A DNA stretch of 64,000 nt from Rhabdophis nuchalis (taxonomy: Eukaryota > Chordata > Lepidosauria > Squamata > Natricidae). Under the pieces are notes generated by a model. That model saw only the letters and a program-made list of their open reading frames with translations. It was not told the DNA's origin and searched no databases. Below are positions 1 to 11,402 of the stretch, in pieces (position 1 is the stretch's first letter; each line of letters opens with the position of its first letter). A program made the position numbers and the translations under genes. The stretch spans positions 65,474,605 through 65,538,604 of the forward strand of contig CM077643.1 of the NCBI GenBank assembly GCA_039707465.1, in the 5' to 3' direction.

Positions 1-67
1 AGAGTAAAACTGTCCTGCCTCAGATCTGGTAAATTAGATCCAGCTGACTCCTTTCTAGATACTAGAT

Positions 68-290
68 GGGGTAGTCAACCTTTTTATACCTACCGCCCAC
101 TTTTGTACCTCTGTTAATAGTAAAATTTTCTAACCGCCACCAGTTTCACAGTAATGGTGATTTATAAAGTAGGGAAGTCAATTAAATTTAAAAAAGGAAC
201 ATGCTTCAGTATTGGACAAAACCCCTACCACCCACCATGAAAGGTGGAACGCCCACTAGTGGGCAGTAGGGACCAGGTTGACTACCACTG
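68..290. mobile_element. hAT-type MITE, 223 bp
   Basis: The ends are inverted repeats: the left reads GGTAGTCAACC near base 71 and the right reads GGTTGACTACCACTG, ending at 290. The flanks TACTAGAT (60-67) and TGCTAGAT (291-298) form an 8-bp duplication with one mismatch, as expected for hAT transposition. The first few bases of the left terminus are degraded. There is no coding capacity, so this is a non-autonomous copy. Confidence 0.75.
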
Positions 291-298
291 TGCTAGAT

Positions 299-1412
299 GC
301 TGCACAAACCTGGAGGACCATTAGATGGCAGGCAGGAGGCACAAACCCTTACTCTTTGCTGCCATCTAGTGGTCAATAGATAAGTGAATTACAAGTAAGT
401 CATTGTTTCAAAGATTTTTTCTTAAATTGAATTGGTCAACAGAACAATGGGTGGGAGGGAAGTAGTGCCATGGAGTATTCAATTAGGCATGCCTATTGAA
501 GGAGTTTTTCACATATCAGATAATGTTGGGCCGGTCTGGAATCTTATCTAAGGGAACTATGAATCATAGCTGTCAGAATGTTGCCGTATGTACAGCAACA
601 CAGAAAGGACCCATTTTAGATTCACAATAAGACCATGCTCTATAGAGAAGCACAGTCTATTTTATCAACTGAAACCCCTGTGGCATCCTAAAGAAGTAGA
701 TTTATGATGACACTGGGATTCTAGAATAGAGTCCATTTTGTCTGATGTGCAGAATGGTATTGAAAGATACCAAAGCTCTTTACTTCTATTTCAGAATAAT
801 GCTTTATGCATTTGAGAATTCACAAATGTTTATGACATATAAATAAGTACAGGTTTCAATTTTTGCCAAGAACAGCAGGCAGGAACTCTTTTGATTAAGT
901 TTTAGAACACGATACATATGGATCAATTAGATGTTAATTCATTTCCCAACAGCCATGATTGGCATTTTCATTCCTTAGAAGCCTTCCTTTTGCTCTTGTT
1001 ATCTTTCTCTGAACCAAAGGAAACTAAGGTGGTGCCAACAAAAAAAAATTAAACACAAATAACACCTATCATTAAACCATTTTTTTAAATCTTTCCTAAA
1101 CTAGAAATAAGTAGTTTTCAATTAAGTATACTGGAACTCAATTCAAATTAATCTTGATATGTGAGCTTCCATCCTTAAGATGTTACTCAAGATAAAGTCT
1201 CTTTGAATCAAACACAACTCTTGATAGACACAACAAATGCAGCTTTCTTGGCAACAGTATAGAAGCTTACCACTACAACGAGCACTTTTTAAAAGTTTAC
1301 CGTACAGCCTTAGGCTTTCTTGATCCCATCCAAATAGTAATCAAGCCCAACTTTGATTGACTTCTGACCCCAGATAAAACCAGCCAAATACCTATTTAAA
1401 ACTCATATATCC
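299..1412. other. No recognised feature
   Basis: AT-rich sequence with no reading frame of note and no repeat that I recognise. It is taken to be intergenic or intronic host DNA. Confidence 0.5.
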
Positions 1413-2337
1413 ATTCAATGATTTGGATGAGGGGATAAATGGGGAACTCATCAAATTTGCAGACGACACCAAGCTGGCAGGAATAGCCAACACTCCAGAA
1501 GATAGGCTTAAGATACAGAAGGATCTTGACAAACTTGAACATTGGGCACTATCTAATAAAATGAAATTCAATTGTGAAAAAAGTAAGGTTCTACATTTAG
1601 GCAAGAAAAACAAAATGCACAGGTACAGTATAGGTGGTACCTTGCTCAATAGTAGCAACTGTGAGAGGGATCTTGGAATCCTAGTGGACAACCATTTAAA
1701 TATGAGCCAGCAGTGTGCAGCAGCTGCCAAAAAAGCTAACACAGTTCTAGGCTGCATAAACAGAGGGATAGAATCTAGATCACGTGAAGTGTTAATGCCA
1801 CTGTATAGGGCCTTGGTAAGGCCACACTTGGAATACTGCATACAGTTTTGGTCGCCACGATGTAGAAAAGACGTGGAGACTCTGGAAAGAGTGCAGAGAA
1901 GAGCAACCAAGATGATTAGGGGACTGGAGACTAAAACATATGAAGAATGGTTGCAGGAGCTGGGTATGTCTAGTTTGATGAAGAGAAGGACCAGGGGAGA
2001 CATGATAGCAGTGTTCTGATATCTCAGAGGGTGCCACAAAGAAGAGGGAGTCAAACTATTCTCCAAGGCACCTGGGGGCAGGACAAGAAGCAATGGGTGG
2101 AAACTAATCAAGGAGAGAAGCAACTTAGAACTAAGGAGAAATTTCCTGACAGTTAGAACAATTAACCTCTGGAACAGCTTGCCTCCAGAAGTTGTGAATG
2201 CCCCAACCCTGGAAGTCTTTAAAAAGATGTTAGATAGCCATTTGTCTGAAATGTATAAGGTTCGTGCCCACGCAGGGGGTTGGACTAGAAGACCTGCAAG
2301 GTCCCTTCCAACTCTGTTATTGTATTATTGTATTATT
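1413..2337 (+). mobile_element. CR1 LINE, 5'-truncated 3' end
   Basis: A CR1 non-LTR retrotransposon fragment that begins inside the reverse transcriptase and runs through the 3' UTR. The 3' end shows the CR1 signature GGTTGGACTAGAAGACCT followed by short repeats of the type TTATTGTATTATTG. The CR1 copy at 47.5-51.6 kb is nearly identical where they overlap. No target-site duplication is visible, which is usual for CR1. Confidence 0.92.
1415..2290 (+). pseudogene. CR1 reverse transcriptase, C-terminal part (broken)
   Basis: The frame encodes the back half of a CR1 reverse transcriptase, which copies element RNA into DNA at a nicked target. The catalytic FADD box is at 1456-1467, followed by the conserved CR1 blocks LHLGKKN, LEYCIQFWSP, LERVQRRATKMIRGLE and KRRTRGDMIAVF. 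The endonuclease and fingers are absent through 5' truncation. A TGA at about 2018 replaces the arginine codon of the VFRYLRG block seen intact in the copy near 47.9 kb, consistent with CpG decay (CGA to TGA). The frame then continues to LWNSLPPEVVNAPTLEVFKK near the C-terminus. It is not expected to make a functional protein. Confidence 0.9.
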
Positions 2338-2464
2338 CACCCTTGAAATGGAGGGTGTGGTTTTATATCCTGGGATTTGAGATTAAACAGTGTTTTGTTA
2401 TAGCAACAAAAATGAATGAGTTTGTGCCATGGTTAGAGGCAAGTGAGAACGGGATAGGCCCTTT

Positions 2465-2731
2465 ATGGACAACCTATGGCACATGTGCCAGAAGTGGCAT
2501 GCAGAGCCCTTTCTGTGGGTATGCGAGCCATTGCCAGCTGCTTTTCTGGTTTCGTGCATGTGCACGCTGGCCAAGTGGTCTTCGCGCATGCCGGAGCAAC
2601 GGAAACCTGAAGACCAGTTGGCCGGTACACATGCACATTCCAGTCACCTGGTTTCGTGTTTCCAGCACTGCAGTGCACATGCACATGAGTTCCAGTTTGG
2701 ACACTCAGTGCCAAAAAGGTTCGCCATCACT
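2465..2731. mobile_element. hAT-type MITE, GATGGCGAACC family
   Basis: The right end reads AAGGTTCGCCATCACT and the left end AACCTATGGCACATGTG. Both match the ends of the better-preserved 404-bp copy at 21957-22360. The interior is rich in GCATGTGC-type purine-pyrimidine blocks. The left terminus is degraded, so the boundary is approximate. Short reading frames here on both strands are accidental. Confidence 0.65.
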
Positions 2732-2820
2732 TGCATAGACTCTCCTAAATAGTGCTACATAGCAAAATAACTAAGTCTAATTAAACACTATATACAGAAT
2801 CAGAATTGTCAGAAAAAGCT

Positions 2821-3036
2821 CAGTGGTGCAATTCAGTCGGTTCTATCTGGTTTGGGCGAACCAGTAGTGGTGGTAGCAGGACGCTCCACCCAGCCAGCCA
2901 GATGTCATCACATCCCATTCTTGATGCTCTGTGCATGCACAGAAGATTCTGTGCATGCTCGGAGGTGGTGCATGCAAGCTTGCACACACACTCATATTTG
3001 TGAACCAGTAACAAAGGTACATTGATTTTACCCCTG
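2821..3036. mobile_element. hAT-type MITE, CAGTGGTGGG family
   Basis: It starts CAGTGGTGCAATTCAG and ends with GATTTTACCCCTG, the expected inverted partner. The flanks AAAAAGCT (2813-2820) and AAAAGCTT (3037-3044) are an 8-bp duplication offset by one base in an A run. The internal motif GCGAACCAGTAGTGG is shared with the copies at 24.3 and 33.1 kb. Confidence 0.75.
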
Positions 3037-3044
3037 AAAAGCTT

Positions 3045-4440
3045 CTCTGAAGACGAAATCTAAAAAGCAGAGAAGAAAACTTGGAAACTGTGGAAATATT
3101 GTGCCATTAGAATGATGTGATGGCTTGTATTGGAGCTTAAAGTGTCTTGAGATCATATGAAAGTGAGTTTATCTTTCAATGTTAGCTCTTGCACATTTGC
3201 CCAATATAGCAATGCCCAGTACACATAACTAATAAGGCATAAGTTTCATTGGCCATGACTAGATTATACTATGTTGTAATAGTGTGGTCCAACAAGAATT
3301 TGAGTCTAAGACAATATAAAACAGAATGCGTTGGAGGACCTCCAAATTTAAATGAAAGGACTTAGCACATTTTGAAATCAATGGGATAGTGTTTGGAGCC
3401 CATTTTGCAATGTTTTGGTAATTGTGCTTTGAAGTCCTTAGCAATCCATTATCTCTATCTAGTAACCTCATATTCTAGTAAACTTGTTAAACTCCTCTGG
3501 ACTGATAACTTAAGAATAAGGACCTGATATATTGGAAGAAGGTCAGTATAAACCTATTCTGTACTATTCACAAGAAAATAGTGTGGTTATATCCATAGAG
3601 CCTCCAACCAGATATGAATGAAGCAATGATATTAAGAATTCACATTTTGAGAAAGTTATGGAATGAATATGGGTGAATAAGCTGAAAATTCAATATATGG
3701 TCAGGAAAATGCTTCTCTCCAGCACTTTTAAGCCTGGAAGTAATTAAAGAATCAGATCAGAATTGGAGACTGAAGATCAAATTTCTCCTCAGCCACAAAG
3801 TTCACCGAATTGTCATTGAGCTAAACATTGCCTTTCGGTGAAGATAAAATAGGATGGAACAATCTCATCCTCTACTTTAACTTTTTATGAGCACAAAAAC
3901 ATTGAAAAATGAAGCTATTTAAATGAATATTGCATTTGCTCTCATTTTGGAGTGGTATCATGCAAGATTGGCAAAGAGATAGTTTTATAGACCCTCTATT
4001 GCATTTATAAATCACCTTGTGGCTGATATACACACACACATAGAAAGGGTTAGGCAGCTTGTACAAAACTTAGCGAGCTTTGTACAGCTAGTCCTTGCTT
4101 AATGACTGGTCTCTTACCAGCTGTTTGAAGCTATGGCGGATCCCTCAAAAGCTACTAATGACCTGGTCATGAAGCTGCAGAACTCCCACAGTTGTTTGCC
4201 TTTAAGACATAAGGATACTGTAGCTCCCCATCCCCCCACCTGGTCCCTGCAGGCCTTAGGCCTACTTAACACCCAACTAGGTCCCATCACCTCTTCCTCA
4301 CTCACATTTTGAAGAACTCTGATGCTCTGAGTTATGGAAACATAGCAAGCTACCTTGTTACTGGACCATGTGGGGGAGGAGGTGCTCCATGTACCTCTTT
4401 AGATAAAATCATTTCCGAACTTCAGTGGCACATAAAGAGT
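3045..4440. other. No clear feature; short A/C-rich and MITE-like traces
   Basis: Mostly unrecognised AT-rich sequence. A short (AC)n run sits near 4030. Around 4088-4110 the words TAGTCCTTGCTTAATGACTG resemble the end of a mariner-type MITE, but no partner end was found. Confidence 0.35.
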
Positions 4441-4545
4441 TTTTGGAATCCTGAATATTGTTGCTTAAATGTAAGATAGAACATTGCAGGGACTTGTCCA
4501 GGCAGTCACCAAGAGTCAACCCTGACTAAAAGGTGTGAGTGCACA
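4441..4545 (+). repeat. Possible BovB/SINE 3' tail fragment
   Basis: The segment CAGGCAGTCACCAAGAGTCA followed by ACCCTGACT resembles the 3' tail shared by BovB LINEs and squamate SINEs (canonically 'gtccatggggtcaccaggagtc...'). It is too short and diverged to assign with confidence. Confidence 0.3.
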
Positions 4546-4804
4546 CACACATGCAGCTAGTTCTCATGCAAAAGTAAAATTTGCTATGTTCTTCTAAAGA
4601 CGCTTTGCATTGCAAAGAGTCACACTAAAGTTTCAAATCAGATTAGAGCTGAAACCAATGAAAGCTGAATTACTATCACAATTCAATTTCTACAACTGCC
4701 CAACTTAATCAATCTTATGAAACCATGATCAAGCTGCTTATTGGTAAGTAAGATGTTCCTGACTCATTATCACAAGAATATGAAACAGGGGAAGGAAATC
4801 AGAT

Positions 4805-4985
4805 TATTTTAACTGGGTTTTTAAATCATGTTTTTAGCATGGGCTTACTTATTTAATACTAGTTTTAATTTTTTGGATTGTTGTATTTTATATTTTATAA
4901 TTCCTGTGCACCGCTCTGAGTCCCATACTCGGGAGAGAGGGTGGTATATAAAACCAATAAATAAATAAATAATAAATAAAAAAGC
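4805..4985 (+). mobile_element. L2 LINE 3' tail
   Basis: The hallmark L2 3' UTR is present: a T-rich stretch, then TGCACCGCTCTGAGTCCC, then GGTATATAAA and an (AATA)n tail. The coding part is absent (5'-truncated). Confidence 0.8.
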
Positions 4986-6253
4986 AGAAGATTTACAGAG
5001 GGATCATCATGATCCTCAACGTCTTCCATAATTCTCAAATTCTTCTCCAAATGAGAGTTGTAGGAACATGGCTTCTTCGTACAGCTGGGAAATATCTCTA
5101 GCAGTAGAAATCATGCAGGCTTTGTAGTTCAATGGAGAAATTGTGTAGATTAAGCATGGTTGACATCCTCAGCTAGTATAGAGAAGCTGTTGGATGGGAT
5201 GAGTCATCTTCATACCACTTCCAGCTTTTGTCTTCTAGTCTTCCTATCTCTAGCTGTCTGGAACCACCAAATAGACAACTCTGGAGAAGTCTATGCTGTG
5301 ACTTGAAAGCAGTTGGATAAAGTGATGGTCTTTTTAATCTCATGCTGTCTAGTAGACCCAGTGAGTTGTAAGGCAGGAAGAATCTGGAATGATCATCATC
5401 ATGCCTATTTCTAACACTCAGGAATAAATATAATGAAAGAAAGGTTTTGTAGAATAGTGAGAAAAAGAACAGAAGGAAAATAATGCACCCTCAGGAAAAT
5501 AGCAACATTTTACTCTTGAAATACAAGTGGCTATTTTTTTTAAAAAGACCTATTGTCTTCTTCTAGTAAACATAATTAAATTCAGAGGAAATGCTTTCAG
5601 TCGGATGGTCAGACAGAAGCTCAAGCTCACCAATAGGATCGTCATTAATTTAGCAGGTACCTCATCAGTATGATAGAAGATATCTGTCTACATTTCTTAT
5701 TTTACTCCTCCGAATCTTCATTAGGAATCTGCTATTTATTTCTATATTCCAAACCAGAGAGAAAGACCTGGCTTTTCAAGTAATAGAGGGAAGATGAGCT
5801 TTGTTCCACGGCTCTGGATTTGGGATGGCATATCATGCAAACTATTTGTTCAGATCAGCAAGTCAGAACTACTTTTTATCTGCTAATAAGGAATCCTGCT
5901 GGCAGAATGAATTTCAGAACGCAGCATAATGTCAGGTTAGTTTCCTTCTTTGCTCCTGTTTCGCTTAACTTCTGAATATTTGAGCCAATTATGGGGAAGA
6001 AAAGAATAAAGAGAATGAGGTTAAAGTTTAGGAATCAAATGGAAACAGGAAAGCTCTAATCAGTGGGGTGGGATATTTGTCTTGCAGCTTCTGCTAGATC
6101 TCTTTTGTTTGAGCCAGGAAGGGTTGAATAACCAGCCCTTCTTTATTTTTCAAGGCAGATATGATCAGTCATCATATGGGGACAACGATATCACTGCCCA
6201 GATTTCTGGTTCTATTTATTCAGTGAGTCATGTCACATATAATAAATGGGTCT
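4986..6253. other. No recognised feature
   Basis: Ordinary AT-rich sequence with no repeat family that I can name and no credible exon. Confidence 0.45.
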
Positions 6254-6340
6254 ATGTCTGTCTGTCTGTCTGTCTCCCTTCCTCCCTCTCCCTCTCCCTT
6301 TTTCTTGTGCATGCACACACACACACACCCCTATAAATAC
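6254..6340. repeat. Microsatellites (TGTC)n, CCCTCT-rich and (AC)n
   Basis: About five TGTC units are followed by a pyrimidine-rich stretch and a short CACACA run. The reading frames across it are low complexity and not genes. Confidence 0.85.
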
Positions 6341-6384
6341 AACCACACCCACATATACCAAAAAGCATAGGATAGAAGATAATC

Positions 6385-6600
6385 ACTCAATTAGTCTTCA
6401 TTTAGTGATCACAAGTGGGCTGGGAACTAAGTCATTAAGCAAAGCAGTTGCTAAGTAAAACTGCACTATGGTTATTATGTTTCTTCAGCTTTCCTTTGCA
6501 AACCTGAGGAGGTTATAATTGGTCCAACAGTTACTTTTTCATCATTTTCATAACTTTGAATGCTTGTTAAACAAGGAATACTGTAGTGCTTGAGTTATGG
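6385..6600. mobile_element. Mariner-type MITE-like repeat (diverged)
   Basis: The words TTAGTGATCACAAGT, AAGTCATTAAGCAAAGCAGT and CATAACTTTGAATGCTTGTT resemble the family represented by better copies at 55652 and 56575. The termini are eroded and no TA duplication could be set. Confidence 0.45.
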
Positions 6601-6624
6601 CGAAGTGTAAAAAAAATCATTATT

Positions 6625-7262
6625 TAAACCTACATTGAGGCTCCCCTTGAGGTGCACTCGAAGGCTACAGTTAGTGCAGAATGCGGCCACGCGGGTGATT
6701 ATGGGTGCCCCAAGGCAAGCCCACATAACACCTCTCCTGCGCGAGCTGCACTGGCTGTCTGTGGCCTTTCGAGTGCGCTTCAAGGTGTTGACGACCATCT
6801 TCAAATTGCTCCATGGCTCGGCGCCTAGCTATATACGAGACCGCCTTCTGCCCCATACATCCCTTCGTCCGCTCCGTTCCCACAGAGAGGGTCTTCTCTG
6901 GGTACCGTTGGCCGGGCAATGCCGGTTGGCGATGCCCAAGGGAAGGGCCTTCTCTGTGGCGGGCCCGGCCCTCTGGCCTACCCCCCGACCTACGCACCAC
7001 CTCGGACCTCCGCCTCTTCCGCCAATGTCTTAAGTCGTATCTATTCCAACAAGCCGGCCTAGCATAGCCCCCCGTTTCTGACTTTTATCTATAAATTTTA
7101 ATTTTCAGGATTTTAAATGGGTTTTTAGCACGGGATTTAATTTAATATGTTTTTAATAATGTATATTGTCTTTTGTTATGGTTTTTAATAATGCCTGTGC
7201 ACCGCCCTGGGTCCTAATAAGGAGAAGGACGGGGTATAAATTCAAAAAATAAATAAAAATAA
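6625..7262 (+). mobile_element. L2 LINE 3' fragment with broken RT C-terminus
   Basis: It begins in the C-terminal RT region (LPLRCTRRLQLVQNAA, then LRELHWL and VRFKVLTTIFKLLHGSAPSY) and ends with the L2 3' UTR TGCACCGCCCTGGGTCCT plus an A-rich tail. Relative to the copy at 48.1-51.4 kb the frame shifts near the FSVAGPALW block. It is 5'-truncated and non-functional. Confidence 0.88.
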
Positions 7263-7309
7263 AATATTAACTAAAGTAGCATTCCCAAATCCTTCTGGCT
7301 TTGTAGACT

Positions 7310-7489
7310 GGCAGGGGGAGTGGGAGAGGGGATGGTTTCATGTGAGCAGAGGGCTCGCATGCCAGCTGCTTGCACAAATGGAGCTTCACATGCACCTTGC
7401 ATGAGCAACTGTGCAGGCACAAATGTGCGTTAACCCCTCACAAGTCGTGGCCCGATACTAGTTTGCAGCCTGGGGGTTGGGGACCCCTG
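7310..7489. mobile_element. hAT-type element, right end (GGGGTCCCCAACC family)
   Basis: It ends with GGGGGTTGGGGACCCCTG, the terminal sequence also seen at 35318 and 38346. The interior is GC-rich with a CGATACTAGTTTGCAGCC block. No matching left end was found, so the copy appears truncated or eroded. Confidence 0.55.
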
Positions 7490-8455
7490 AACTAAAGACT
7501 GTTGTGGGCACATAGGAGAACATATGGTAGATCACAGATTTGAATCTGAATGGAGTAAAAAGTAAAGGACTTGAGTTAAACACTGCAATATTTTTTTTTA
7601 ATGTTATAGTTTTTGTGTCTGTGAAAAAAAAGGAAGGGGGCAGGATTAATGAATCCAAATAAAGGCAGCCTCATCTTGGTGGAGTGAAGTTTATTAATAT
7701 ATGCAGAAAGGGAAGATGTAGGGTTAATTGTAAAAGAAGTGGATAAATTGTATGTCAAAAAGAATTGGTGCTATTTGGGTTGGTATCAAAGTTATAATTC
7801 ATAGGTTGGTCATAGTTGTATGTTTGACTCTACTGATGATTATAGTGGATGAATTAGAGATACGTCTGATAAAAAAAATAGACAACATATTGAAAGATTG
7901 AAATCTGTGGTGTAGGGAGGCTATATACTGTATGGGGTTGGAATTATTCAGCTAGGAGTTATAAATGGAGAAGTGGGAATGAGAAGAGAGAGTTCAGGAA
8001 AAAAGCACAATGATGGCTAGAAGGGCCTTTGCACAGTTTTATGCATCTATTGTGCCTGTTCCTGGACTAGCAAATTCTGCTCACTCAAGCTTTGGTCACT
8101 TCCCATTCGAATTACTACAAAGCACTCTCCATGGTGCTGCTTTTGAAGAATATTTGGAAATTTTAGCTGATTCAAAATGCAACAACACACAGTTATGCAT
8201 GATTGTTGTTCAGCATATTGTATGCGATACTTGTATTTCTCAAATTTCATTGTCTCTCCCTCTACCCATCCTCTTAGATCCAATAAGAGAGATGTGATTT
8301 GGGTTCTATTTGCTTGGTGCATGGTAGTTGCCTTCTCATGCTTTCTTACCCCAGAGAGCAAACTGGCCCTGGTTCTTTCATAATGCCTTGCAGACTTGGG
8401 GTTTTATTGTTGAGTCTGGGGCCCTGGATATGTGGTTGAGCCTGTACCATGACTA
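7490..8455. other. No recognised feature
   Basis: AT-rich sequence. The 95-104 codon frames on both strands around 8010-8361 overlap each other and resemble nothing known. Confidence 0.4.
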
Positions 8456-8600
8456 CCTTAATTGTGGTTGATCAGATTTTTTTTTGGGTTGAAGCATAAA
8501 TTATTTATACTTCTGATATATTGTTTTTATATTGTTTTTAAGCATTATTAGCCATCCAGCACCATGTGTTTGACATGGGCAGCCATATAAAATGAAGGAA
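8456..8600 (+). mobile_element. Old L2-like 3' tail
   Basis: A T-rich stretch with TTTTTATATTGTTTTTAAG is followed by AGCCATCCAGCACC and GGCAGCCATATAAAATG, then AAGGAAGG units. The order matches an eroded LINE 3' UTR of the L2 type. The call rests on layout more than on identity. Confidence 0.4.
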
Positions 8601-8689
8601 GGAAGGAATTGCTTATGGATTAACTATGTCAATTTAGCATGTGAGACTCTGAGTATTGTGCCTAATCATTGGAAAAATACTGTTAATTC

Positions 8690-9145
8690 TCCCTTTGAGG
8701 ACCTGTACACTGCATGAGTCAAAAAGAGAGCCATGAAAATATTACAGACCCCTCGCATCCTGGACATAAATTGCTTCAACTCCTAATGCTATAGAGCACT
8801 GCACACCAAGATAACTAGACACAAGAGCAGTTTTTTCCCTAAACGCCATCACTCTGCTAAGCAAATAATTCCCTCAACACTGTCAAACTATTCACTAAGG
8901 CTGCATTACTATTACTATTAGTCTTCTCATCATTTCTATCACCCACCTCCTCCCACTTATGATTGCAGGACTGTAACTTGTTGCTTGTATCCTTACGATT
9001 TATATTGATACTAATTATTTGCTTATTTGTACCCTATGACCATCATTAAGTGTTGTACCTTATAATTCATATGCACCAAAGACAAATTCCTTGGGTGTCC
9101 AATCACACTTGGCCAACAAAGAATTCTATTCTATTCTATTCTTCT
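8690..9145 (+). mobile_element. CR1/L3-type LINE 3' end with ATTCT tail
   Basis: The block GCACTGCACACCAAGATAAC through AATTCCCTCAACACTGTCAA is the 3' end of the L3-like CR1 LINE that is abundant in snakes. The 3' UTR ends CAAATTCCTTGGGTGTCCAA and then CACACTTGGCCAACAAAGAA, running into three ATTCT units. The copy is 5'-truncated and diverged, with no open frame. Confidence 0.85.
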
Positions 9146-9214
9146 GCAAAAAGAAAGACAGCAAGGGTGAATATAAATACTAGAAGGGATTAGTTAAAGT
9201 ATTCCTGTAAAGTG

Positions 9215-9760
9215 TATGGCAGAATTGTGATTGAAGGCTGCAGGAGGTGACAGTGAGAAAATCTCAGAAATAATCTACAAGTCATTGAGGGATGTGTGAA
9301 TATGAGGAAGAATATGTATTGTATTTCTTAAAGAAAGCATATGATAGATTGAATAGAACAGAGTTGTGGATTTTTTCATAAATGTAGAAGTGGAGTTCAA
9401 GTACCATACAATAACAAGAGTAATATATGATAGAAGCAGGTGTAAGAATAAATGGGAACACTTAGTAAATGTTTCAAATAATGTATTTTTGGAAAATGCA
9501 TAAAGGAGTGTTTGTGATAATGTTAAAATGTGTTGGTTTGTGATGTCAGTATATGTGTACTTTTGTATGCAGATCATGCTGTATTATTGGCTAAGGACCA
9601 GAATGGTTTGCTGTGAAGTTTAGACAGAGTGTAGGAGAATGAATCTGAAAACTGGTGTACCAAAGACCAAGGTAGCTGTGTATGACAGGGAGAATGAGTG
9701 AAATATTGCAATTTCTGAACAATTGATGAAAAGCTAAATATTGTGAAATAGATGAAGAAA
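9215..9760 (+). pseudogene. Decayed non-LTR reverse transcriptase fragment
   Basis: In one frame around 9330-9370 the residues FLKKAYDRLNRTELW match the RT motif 'DLKKAYDRVNR..LW'. About 200 bases on, LYADHAVLLAKDQNGLL corresponds to the catalytic 'YADDAVLLA' block with the second aspartate changed to histidine. Several stops interrupt the frame. The pattern is that of a non-LTR reverse transcriptase, but I cannot fix the clade. It is clearly inactive: a catalytic residue is lost and the frame is broken. Confidence 0.55.
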
Positions 9761-10569
9761 TGTAAGGTAGTAATGTGGTGGATGGTGTGTGATCTATTGT
9801 ATGAGTAGGCCTGGATTAGTTTATGCTAGTCAAAATTCAGAAAGAGTCTGGTAGCATCTTTTGAGACTAATAATCAGTTTCATGTGGCCTCTTTTGAGTA
9901 ATGAATGTCAAGTGAAAGCAATACAGCTTTATGTAAGAATGTGGTTCTGTCCCCTTTGTTATGTGCAAGTGACAATTGGGTATATCAAGAGAAACCTAAA
10001 AATAAGTTGAATGCAATAGGAATGGGGTACATAGGAGATATTCGGGATAAGTCAAGAAATGATAATAGTTCCTATTTATTTCCTATATTTCCTATACTTA
10101 TGACAATAAAAATTATACTTGTACTAAAGCAATGCAAAAATGAAGGGTAATTTATACAAAAGTATATTAAGTATATTAAGGTGATTTAGTCATAGAGAGG
10201 GAGGATAAAGAAGATCAAACCACCAAAAAGATATGGGAAAGAAGAATGGACAGTCAAGAGGCACAGAAAGGCTAAGAAAGTCATAGTTGGATGAAACTGA
10301 AAAGATCCACAAAAAGAGAGGTGAGACGTTTAGATCAGTGAAGTTGGTTTGTACATAGTGCATGGACCTACATGTAGTGTAGAGAGCCATAAAGATGTCC
10401 TTGGATAAACTATTTTAACTATTGTACATGCAGGCTTGGGAATTCTGGGAATTGAGGTCCATGCATCTTAAAACTGTTGATGTACAGTAAATCCTCCTCT
10501 AGCCTATGTCAGTGAAGTTTAGCTCCATTCAAAATTGTGGAGTTGTTTTCCTGATCTGGTCTACCTTTT
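9761..10569. other. Mostly unrecognised; short Penelope-like trace
   Basis: Around 9850-9890 the words AAAGAGTCTGGTAGCATCTT and TTGAGACTAA resemble the 3' tail of Penelope-like elements in reptiles. A fragment near 10440-10480 (GGGAATTCTGGGAATTGAGG) resembles the interior of reptile hAT MITEs. The rest is unassigned. Confidence 0.35.
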
Positions 10570-10685
10570 AACTGATTAACAGATCAACAGAGTTGGAAGG
10601 CACCTTGTAGGCCATCTAGTCCAACCCCCTGCCCAAGAAGGAGACCCTAACCATTTCTGACAAATGGCAATCCAGTGATGAACCA
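10570..10685 (-). mobile_element. CR1 LINE 3' UTR fragment
   Basis: The + strand reads AGAGTTGGAAGGCACCTTGT then CATCTAGTCCAACCCCCTGC, the reverse complement of the CR1 3' end. It is a short antisense remnant. Confidence 0.85.
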
Positions 10686-11284
10686 TGAAGGATTGACAGA
10701 TGGATATGAGGGAAGCAAGATATTGAAAGATAACAGATAGACAGATTAGAAATATTTGAAGATAATAAAATAAACCTGTTGTAGCTTTGCTTTGCTTTCT
10801 TTATTTTACCTCATTGCTTTAATTTCTTTAGGTTACTATTTTTTACTCCTTTTTGCATGCTATTGTTTCCCCCAAAATTAATTTAATTGAAATGGAACTT
10901 GTGCTTGCATATTAATGCACAGAGATTGGATGGGCTAGCCCCTCAAGTGGAGGTCCCTGCGTCCTTTCCCTACAATCCCTATCACCACAATAACTCAAAG
11001 TTAATCTTACAGATAAGAATGTTCATACAGACCTGAACACCATGCAAGCAGAACAAAAAAGGACTAATGATATAAAAAAACAGCTCAGATCAATCCATAC
11101 CTTGTGGGCACTGGGTTGACTTTTTCCATGGGAAAGAGGATTGACACTTTCATCCTGGAGTTTTGTGATTAAATTGCTTGTGACTTTGGCCTTAAGCTTC
11201 TGAAGATCCATTGGGGGGGGGGGGGATTGCTCATCCATGACTTAATGGTGAAAGAGCAGATGGTCCTGGTGCCTATAACTGAAA
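10686..11284. other. No recognised feature; G run at about 11212
   Basis: Unassigned sequence. A run of about 13 G residues occurs near 11212-11224. Confidence 0.4.
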
Positions 11285-11402
11285 GCTAGTTGTGTGAGAA
11301 TGGGATTGGTCTTTGTGTTTGCAGTGCTCCAGTGCGTGCACTTGCATGCACATGCACACTCGTTCTGGTTTGGGCACTCAGTGCCGAAAAGGTGCGCCAT
11401 CA
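11285..11402. mobile_element. hAT-type MITE right half (GATGGCGAACC family)
   Basis: The sequence GGGCACTCAGTGCCGAAAAG followed by GTGCGCCATCACTA matches the right end of the 2465-2731 copy. The left half is missing. Confidence 0.6.
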
